The notes beneath the pieces are model-generated. The model did no database searches. It was not told where the DNA came from and was given only the letters and a program-made list of their open reading frames with translations. The position numbers and the translations under genes are program-made. A DNA stretch of 11,915 nt from Jimgerdemannia flammicorona (taxonomy: Eukaryota > Mucoromycota > Endogonomycetes > Endogonales > Endogonaceae), in the NCBI GenBank assembly GCA_003990745.1, contig RBNI01005944.1:1-11915 (forward strand), read 5' to 3'. Positions 6,229-11,915 of this stretch are shown in pieces; position 1 is the first letter of the stretch; each line of letters opens with the position of its first letter.

Positions 6229-7887
6229 CCAGATATGACTGTAGATAGTGTGGCTGAGCGACTGGGGCCTGAGAGACAAGGAGATTTGGTGGATGGTGTG
6301 ATGGGCCTGGTGGTGGCACTGTTACTCAAGAAATCGATCTCAACATTTGCAGTGATACTGTGCTTCTAGGGCCTAGCAGTGATAGTGAAAATGGTGCTGG
6401 GGCTGATTGCTAAGCAGGTGGCTAGAGCAGCATTTATAAAGTTTTTGAAGAGAATAGAGGGAGTTGAGGTGGGCTTTGAGGAGACTGAGCCTTTGGAGGA
6501 AGCATTGAAGATTGGATTGATAGTTGGGAAGGTGTGTGTTCTGATGGCATGATGCCTGAAATGGGATCCCAGAGTGGTCCAACTGCTGGTGAAAGGGGTG
6601 CCTACAGTGATGGTGATAGAGATAAGGAAGAGAGTTGAGGAGGTCATGGCGGAGTATAGAGAGGTAGTGGATATCAGATTCAGGGTCTGAGAGGGGACCT
6701 TGCTCAGGACTGGAGATGTAGATGTGAGGATTTGGCTGGCAGAGAAGGAGGCCACCAGGAAGGCAAGGAACTGGCCTTTTAGTATAGTCTGGGGGGCAAT
6801 TATGTGCAAGGTGACAAGGGTGAAGGGAAGTGAGGAGGAGGAAGAAGACCTATTGGAAGCATTGAAAGAGTTGAGTAGTGTAGTGGAATGGCAGGTGAAG
6901 GCTTGGAGGGCCTTTGAGGAGGCAACACACTTGGAGGTGGTAGATGGGAAGCAGATTTGAGTGAGCAAGGAGTAGTGAGAATGAGATCAGGGATATAAGA
7001 GGCAGAGGGAACTGCTGGCAAAAATGAAGGGTGGGCCTCAGAAGGATACAAGTAGGATAGTGGACACAGGGGGGGCCAAAGTGAGTATCTGGGCAGGCAA
7101 GGAAAGTGGGAGTGCTGGAAAGGAGACTGGCAAGAACAGGGAGACAACTGGCAAGGATCTGTATGCAGATGGCATGCTGGAGGATTGGGATGAGACATGG
7201 GAGGACTCTCCTACCCCTACCCCTCTTATCAGGCAGAGCCCAGCTTCCCGAAGCAGGGTGGTGGAGGATGTGCCAATGCGGGGGGCCCAGTGAGTGCAAT
7301 TTAGAGTTCCAGAGATGGCAAAAGGGGGACAAGTAGTGGTGGTCAGTGAGGAGGAACTGGTGGATATCTCAGAGGAGTAGGATGAGGCTGTGAGTACTGG
7401 GACTGACACCACAATGCTGGATGGTGAGAGGCTGGTGACCCCTAGAGGAAAGGAGGTGGGGAACCTACTTTGGATATGCAGGATGATGAACAACCTGGTG
7501 GCTGAGGAGCTGGAAGAGGTGGATTTGAGGGTAATGAGCAACAAGCATTGGGTGAGGATCCTGCAGAGGGAGGGGGTAGTGATGGCATTGAAAGTGGAAA
7601 TTCTTGTAGTATATCTGGAGAAGGAGGGCTATGAGGTAGATCAGGAGCAGGAGGCAGAGATGGCAGGAGTCGCAGGAGAGAGAGCTGAATACTACTGGAC
7701 CAAGCATCATGGACTATAGCTCTGGTAGGAAGCCTGCCTGGAGTACCACAAGGAATTTGAGGAGAAGGCAGATGGAGAGATGAATGAGCTGTTGGCTGGA
7801 CTGGAGGCTCAGAGGGCTGAAGAGGAGGCAGTGACTGCAGAATATAATCTGGACTTGGCACAGGAGGAGATGAATATGGAGCAGTAG
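6229..7887 (+). pseudogene. LINE ORF1 (Gag-like), frame intact but with 11 internal stops
   Basis: One frame (codons beginning at positions of form 3n+1) runs from the A6 run to TAG at 7885 with no frameshift. Internal stops are at 6367, 6550, 6688, 6958, 6973, 6976, 6982, 7291, 7378, 7717 and 7726. The product is highly charged: a K/E/V-rich middle part (ALKELSSVVEWQVKAWRAFE), a Ser/Thr/Pro/Gly-rich linker around 7024-7290, and a C-terminal Glu-rich, probably coiled-coil part (EEKADGEMNELLAGLEAQRA). No CCHC zinc knuckle is visible. Position directly ahead of an endonuclease/RT frame, and general composition, support an RNA-binding ORF1-type protein; homology to a specific ORF1 family cannot be claimed. 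ORF2 starts 30 nt after the last stop in the same frame. Confidence 0.7.
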
Positions 7888-7917
7888 AGAAAGCTTGATA
7901 ATATACCATTTTTCACT

Positions 7918-8691
7918 ATGAATAGTACAACCAACATTTTTTCTTTGAATGTGAATAGGTTATGAGGCACTTATTGATATAGGAACATTTTTACTTAGCT
8001 GAAGGGATTGGAGGCTGATCTTTTCCTCTTATAGGATATCAGGTGTGAGGATGACTTGGATAGACTGGAATGGATGAAGGAGTGGAGAGTTGTGGCAGTC
8101 TGGAAGGGCAAGGTTGGGATTCTGGTGCAGAAAGGCAGAGGGGAGATACAGGATGTGAAGAGCTGGGGGGATAGATTGGTCTGGGGAGAGTAGATATATA
8201 CAGGTTGGGAGCCAGTCATAGTGGGCTCCTGTTACTGCCCTGTGGTATAGGGTGAACATGTGAATTGGGTGAAGGGCCTACAGAAGAGTGGAATTCTTGT
8301 GGAGGTTGGAGTAGATATGCTCAGGGGGGACTTCAATATGGTCCGAGACATGTGGAGGGATAGAACTGATGGAGGACAAGGAGCTGAGGGTCGGAGTGGA
8401 GGACTGGCAGCATGGGAGGAAGTGGAAAGACTGAGTCCTCTGATGGATGCAGGTAGAGAATGTTGGAGGGATAGGAGGGTATACACACACTGGGCTGGGG
8501 GCCTGGGAATAAGGATTGATTGGATTCTGATGGCCAGCTGCTGGGGCTTGGACATTTGGAAGTTGCTGGAGATGGAATGGTGCCCTTGGTCGGATCATTG
8601 GGAGCTTTTAGGGCAGGGACATTTTGGGGGGAGTGGGGATGGGCCTGGACATTGGCATCTCAATTCCTCCTTGCTAGATGATAAGATCCGG
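7918..8691 (+). other. APE-type endonuclease domain of LINE ORF2
   Basis: Exonuclease-endonuclease-phosphatase fold signatures occur in order: N in LNVN (7948-7956), GDFN (8326-8337), RIDWIL (8512-8529) and SDHW (8590-8601). In active LINEs this domain nicks target DNA to prime reverse transcription. The position of the usual catalytic Glu is degraded here, with TAG at 8032 followed by Asp. Six stops interrupt the domain (7963, 7975, 7996, 8032, 8191, 8248). Confidence 0.88.
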
Positions 8692-9474
8692 TAAGATGAG
8701 TGAGCTGAAGACATTTAATTGCAAGTGGAGTGCTGGAGGCAGGAAGGTGCCCCAGTTGCTATTTGGTAGATGAGAATGAAGGAGATGGCCAGGACCTTCT
8801 GGAGTGAGGCTGGTAAGGAGGCTGGGAAACAGAGGAGGTGGTGGGTGCAGTGGGCTTCTAGTAGACTGTCTTGGCTCTTGGAGGACTGGGCAAGACTGGT
8901 GTCATTGAAGGGAGAGGAGGACTGGAGATTGATAAGGGTAAGAATGGAGGTGGTTGAACTACAACAGGTGCTGCAGAATGAGGAAGAGGCAAGGGTCCAG
9001 GGTCTGGCAGCATGACTTCATTGGCAGGGGTTGGAGGAAGGAGAGCAGCCCTCAAAGTTTCTCACAAGAGCCCTTCAGGTGAGAAGGGTGCAACAAAGGT
9101 GGGAGGGGGTGCTTGATGCTGATGGTATATTGGTGCATGGTGTACAAGACATTCTTGGATCATTAAAGGAGCATTGGAGTAGATTGTGGATTGAAGAGGA
9201 GGGTGGGGCAGATACTGAGGACATTGACTGAGTATTGGAGGATTGGTACTCTATACAAGCAGATGGGCTGGGTGACTTAGTACTGCTAGTACAAGAGAAG
9301 GAGATCTGCCAGGTTCTTGCTGCAACAACCTTGGGTACAGTACCTAGAGAGGATGGTCTGCCCTGGAACTTCTGAAAAAAGATGGTGAGAGTCTCAGGAG
9401 TACTGGGAGAGATGACAGCACTGTGTGATTGGATTCTACAGATGGGGAGATAGGTGAGAGACCAAGATCTGGGG

Positions 9475-10260
9475 CTGGTGATGTTGCTTTATAAGAACAA
9501 AGGAAGGCATGAGGACTGGAAGAACTGGAGACTGATTATGCTACTGGATATGGACAGAAAGTTGGTTACCAAGGTGGTGGTTGCAAGGTTGCAAAAAGTG
9601 GTCCAGTAAGTCTTGAGTGATGAGCAGAGGGGCTTTGTGGGAGGCCAGCTCATCAGAGATGGCACAGCATGGGTTCATGGAGTTATTGAAGGGGTGCGAG
9701 CCAGTAGACTGGATAGGTGCCTGGTCTTTCTAGACCAGAAGAAGGCTTACAACTGAGTATGATGGGTCTGGCTGGCGAAAGTATTGGATAAGATTGGGGT
9801 CCCACACCAGTTCAGGATGGCCATAATCAGCCTACTGGAAGGAAGTAGGGCTGCACTCATGTGTAATAGACATAGAGGGGTAGCATTTCTCCTGGGTAGG
9901 GGGGTGCCCCAGGGGGACCCACTGTCCCCCATTTTGTACACTCTTTCTCTGGAGCCCTTCATAGACAGAATTAGGCAGAAGATAGTGGGGCTCTCTATCT
10001 TTGACATTGGGTGGAAAGTAGGGGCATTTGTAGATGACATGATGGTCAGCCTGGGATCAGTTGCAGATGTAAAGAAGCTCAAAGAGATAGTAGAGTGGTA
10101 TGAGGTGAACTCCAGGGCCAGGCTTAATTGGCATAAGTGCAAAACAATGGTGTTAGGCAATGGTCTAGTGGGAGGGGAGATTATTGGTACTATTGTCCCT
10201 GCTGGTGAGGCAGTATGATACTTAGGTATTTATCTGTCAGTATATGAGTTGGTTCTGCCC
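9475..10260 (+). other. Reverse transcriptase domain of LINE ORF2
   Basis: RT motifs occur in the usual order: LLYKNKG (from 9484), NWRLIMLL (9523-9546), DEQRGFVGGQLIRDG (from 9619), motif A LDQKKAYN (9730-9753), motif B GVPQGDPLSPILY (from 9901), motif C FVDDM (10027-10041), then LNWHKCKTM and YLGIY. Motif A, B and C residues needed for catalysis are readable. Stops are at 9607, 9754, 9760 and 10216. Confidence 0.95.
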
Positions 10261-11652
10261 AGACTTTGGTGGTAGCAGTGGGTTGGCATCTGGAAGGAGG
10301 CTCTGCAGAGTTGGGGGAGCCACCAATTGTCTCTGGCAGGACGTGTATCGATTTTGAACATCTATTGGCTGCCGAAGTTATGGTATCTGGCTTATTATCT
10401 GGACTTCTCAGCTTGGGTGGTAAAGTGATTGATAAAGGTGGCCAAGGGGTGGATCTGGACTGGAAGGCAGAGTCAGATCAGCTGGGAGGTCTTGTCCTTA
10501 TTGGTGGTGAGTGGGGGACTTAGGCTGGTGGACTTTCCTAAGAGACTGCACTGCTTGAGAGCATGGTGGCTGAAAGGAGTAGTGGAGTTACGAGGGGGTG
10601 GTTGGGTCCCCCTACTGCAGAAAGTCTGGGAGATAAGGTCCTCTCTGAGGGGTTCAACTGGTGATCTCCTAGTACTTGTGGGCCTTCAGAACACAGAACA
10701 TTTGCGATATAAAGGCTTCTGGTAGAGAGTGGCAGAGGGGGTGTACCGCATTGAAATTAGGTGGCAGGAAAATGAAGGGGAGATAGCTTGGGACCCAGCA
10801 ATGTAGAGATGAGACCAAGTGTTACTGGGTGGCATTCCCTTAATTGAGTTCGACATTGGTGATGAAATTGAATACCAACAGGGACCAGGCCAAGACCTGT
10901 GGCCTAGCAGCTGGCAAGGAGTAGGAATCGGTGAGGAGTGGGACTGGTGTAGTATTTGGGCCTGGAGTGCCAAGGTGAGGAGGTGGCTGCTGCTGAAGTA
11001 TTGGGTGGTCTGGTGGTATGTGCTGAGGTGGAATGTCATGCTCAACTTCTGCTCAGGTCACCTTATCAAGGGAGTTTGCTTTGACTGTGAAGAGTGCTAT
11101 AATGTAGGGCAGGAAGGGGGATATATGCAGATGCCTGAACATTGGCTAAGAGAGTGTGAGGTACTTAGTACCTTTTGGCAGAACATTGGAGATCATTTGG
11201 GGGTAGTGTGTAGGGGAGCTGATATGCGGGAGCAATGGGAGGATTTAAGGGATAGATTGGAGGGGGGGGTGGAAAAGGAATGGCTGACATTAGGCTGGGC
11301 TTTGACCATTTGGGTGGGGCTGGCCAGTCACTGGCTATTTGTTTTTGAGGATGGAAGGACACTTGGCTCAGAGATCAGGTTGCTTAGGTAGCATAGCCTT
11401 ATGGAAGACACCTTGATGGGCTGGTGGCCTGGGGTCTGGGTCCTGATGGCAGTATATTGGTGGTGGATCTTTGAACAGAACCCATAGATGGGGATTGGGG
11501 AGATGGTGGAGCAGTGGAGGTGGCTTGTCCAGGAGGTGGTTCAGGGGTGGTGGCATCAGGGGAGACGACTTCAGCCAGGGGCCATAAAGAAGGTGTATGA
11601 AATTGTATGGCAGAGTCGAGGGTACCTGGTGTTAGATAATAGTGGGGTGAGA

Positions 11653-11669
11653 TGAAAGGAAGGAGTTGG
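11653..11669 (+). repeat. Upstream copy of 17-bp target-site duplication around U6
   Basis: TGAAAGGAAGGAGTTGG matches 11793-11809 (TGGAAGGAAGGAGTTGG) at 16 of 17 positions, with the last 14 bp identical. The single difference is A versus G, a transition. The repeat lies directly 5' of the U6 sequence with four extra bases (TCAA) between. Confidence 0.85.
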
Positions 11670-11673
11670 TCAA

Positions 11674-11793
11674 GTCCTTCGGGACCACTGATACTTGAAA
11701 AAATTAGAACAATACAGAGAAGATTAGCATGGCCCCTACATAAGGATGACACTATCTTCCTGAGTGGATAGCCCTATATGGGCAAGTTTTTTT
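11674..11793 (+). ncRNA. U6: U6 spliceosomal snRNA sequence, probably a retropseudogene
   Basis: The U6 landmarks occur in order. A 5' stem-loop GTCC-TTCG-GGAC lies at 11674-11685. The invariant ACAGAGA box is at 11714-11720. The catalytic AGC triad is at 11726-11728, inside AGATTAGCATGGCCCC. The internal stem-loop CCCCTACATAAGGATGAC follows, and a T7 run at 11787-11793 fits the oligo-U tail or Pol III terminator. U6 base-pairs with U4 and then with U2 and the 5' splice site in the spliceosome. The 5' and core parts differ little from the conserved sequence (for example AACAATAC where AACGATAC is common). The part between internal stem-loop and T-run is unusual, with two small hairpins (11752-11771 and 11771-11783). 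It sits between ORF2 and its 3' UTR, is flanked by a direct repeat, and has no TATA box about 25-30 bp upstream. A retroposed copy is therefore more likely than a working gene. Confidence 0.93.
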
Positions 11794-11809
11794 GGAAGGA
11801 AGGAGTTGG
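11793..11809 (+). repeat. Downstream copy of 17-bp target-site duplication around U6
   Basis: TGGAAGGAAGGAGTTGG, partner of 11653-11669. Read in the ORF2 frame from before the insertion it continues W-K-E-G-V-G and then TGA at 11811. The pre-insertion ORF2 may thus have ended at this TGA, six codons beyond the present stop. Confidence 0.85.
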
Positions 11810-11915
11810 CTGAAGGGTTCCACCTCTGTAAATTTATGATATTAGTAGTGGTTTGTGCTCTTTGTAATTGTATTAGATAGCTCATAATAAAGAAGTCCAA
11901 GAGACTATAAAAAAA
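11796..11915 (+). other. LINE 3' UTR with polyadenylation signal and poly(A) start
   Basis: About 120 bp follow the U6 insertion. AATAAA lies at 11886-11891, and an A7 run at 11909-11915 reaches the window end, in the position expected for a LINE poly(A) tail. The 3' target-site duplication of the LINE itself lies outside the window, so its insertion boundaries cannot be tested here. Confidence 0.75.

Larger units (their letters stand above)
7918..11655 (+). pseudogene. LINE ORF2: APE endonuclease, reverse transcriptase, C-terminal zinc finger (L1/Tx1-like)
   Basis: The frame from ATG 7918 is unbroken by indels for 1,245 codons but has 25 internal stops (11 TGA, 11 TAG, 3 TAA). Endonuclease: LNVN near residue 10, a Q-to-stop position before DIR where LQET is usual (8032), GDFN with Asp138, RID with Asp201, and SDHW at 225-228. 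RT: LLYKNKG at about 523-529, NWRLIMLL from 536 (usual NWRPI), DEQRGFVGGQLIRDG, motif A LDQKKAYN (Asp606), motif B GRGVPQGDPLSP, motif C FVDD (Asp706-Asp707), LNWHKCKTMVLG and YLGIYLS. Thumb-region signature: LSLAGRVSILNIYWLPKLWY. The C-terminal finger is C-x2-C-x14-H-x4-C (codons at 11086, 11095, 11140 and 11155), close to zf-RVT. No RNase H domain is seen. LDQ.KAYD and LEPF after motif B favour the L1/Tx1 group. Catalytic RT aspartates survive, yet the copy cannot make a full protein. The present TGA stop at 11653 lies within the U6 target duplication. Confidence 0.95.

Noticed and set aside
6366..6968. 200-codon open frame on the minus strand, and similar Ser/Pro/Leu-rich minus-strand frames across 5975-11752
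   Set aside because: They are antisense shadows of the LINE frames. The C-poor, purine-rich + strand rarely yields stops on its complement, and these products are low-complexity with no domain, while the + strand carries ordered EN and RT motifs.
10220..11400. RNase H domain after the RT
   Set aside because: The region reads as LINE thumb/connection sequence (LSLAGRVSILN, SGGLRLVDF) followed by a CCHC-type finger; no DEDD-pattern RNase H motifs were seen.
7918..11655. Reassigned or read-through stop codons making ORF2 functional
   Set aside because: All three stop codons interrupt the frame, often at positions where the normal residue is Arg (CGA), Gln (CAG) or Trp, and non-stop catalytic-region codons show the same CpG decay. 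Mutation explains them without recoding.
11674..11793. Active U6 gene
   Set aside because: No TATA box at the expected ~25-30 bp upstream (that region is LINE coding sequence), and flanking target duplications mark it as an insertion. Activity is not excluded but has no support.

Overview
The window looks like a transposon-rich, gene-poor stretch of a eukaryotic, probably fungal, nuclear genome. The grounds are AT-rich intergenic DNA, a short intron-like segment with CTAAT and CTGTAG signals, a LINE (non-LTR) retrotransposon, a U6 snRNA sequence, and near-complete loss of CpG from repeats, as expected where repeats are cytosine-methylated. Genus cannot be read from the sequence. There is no intact host gene.

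Layout. Positions 1-846 are AT-rich with no supportable gene. Positions 847-985 are the left copy of a ~138-bp repeat whose partner lies at 4778-4914. Between them are a satellite block (about 1000-3478) and a decayed minus-strand coding region (3755-4506). The satellite is made of 13-18 bp monomers built on C-A-CG-C-CG-A-A-G-C, organised for at least four copies into a ~320-bp higher-order repeat. It is capped at both ends by monomers in the opposite orientation. Positions 4945-5389 hold an LTR-like or promoter-like stretch: AAGCTT-centred repeats, a strong TATA box at 5219-5228, a pyrimidine-rich tract and an A16 run.

From 5443 to the end the window is dominated by a LINE. An ATG-initiated exon-like segment (5443-5671) joins across a 70-nt GT..AG segment to a glycine-rich reading frame, then, after a one-base shift at an A6 run, to ORF1 (to 7887). 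ORF2 (7918-11655) carries an APE-type endonuclease, a reverse transcriptase (LDQKKAY, GVPQGDPLSP, FVDD) and a C-terminal C-x2-C-x14-H-x4-C finger, without a visible RNase H. It most resembles the L1/Tx1 group. ORF1 and ORF2 share one frame. From 6229 to 11652 I count about 37 in-frame stops and no frameshift, so this copy is dead by base substitution, mostly of C-to-T or G-to-A type, rather than by indels.

The most striking feature is a nearly complete U6 snRNA sequence (11674-11793) embedded at the very end of ORF2, ahead of the LINE 3' UTR and poly(A). It is bounded by a 17-bp direct repeat (one mismatch) that looks like a target-site duplication. The mismatch is itself informative: the upstream copy reads TGA where the downstream copy reads TGG, so the present ORF2 stop probably arose after the U6 insertion.
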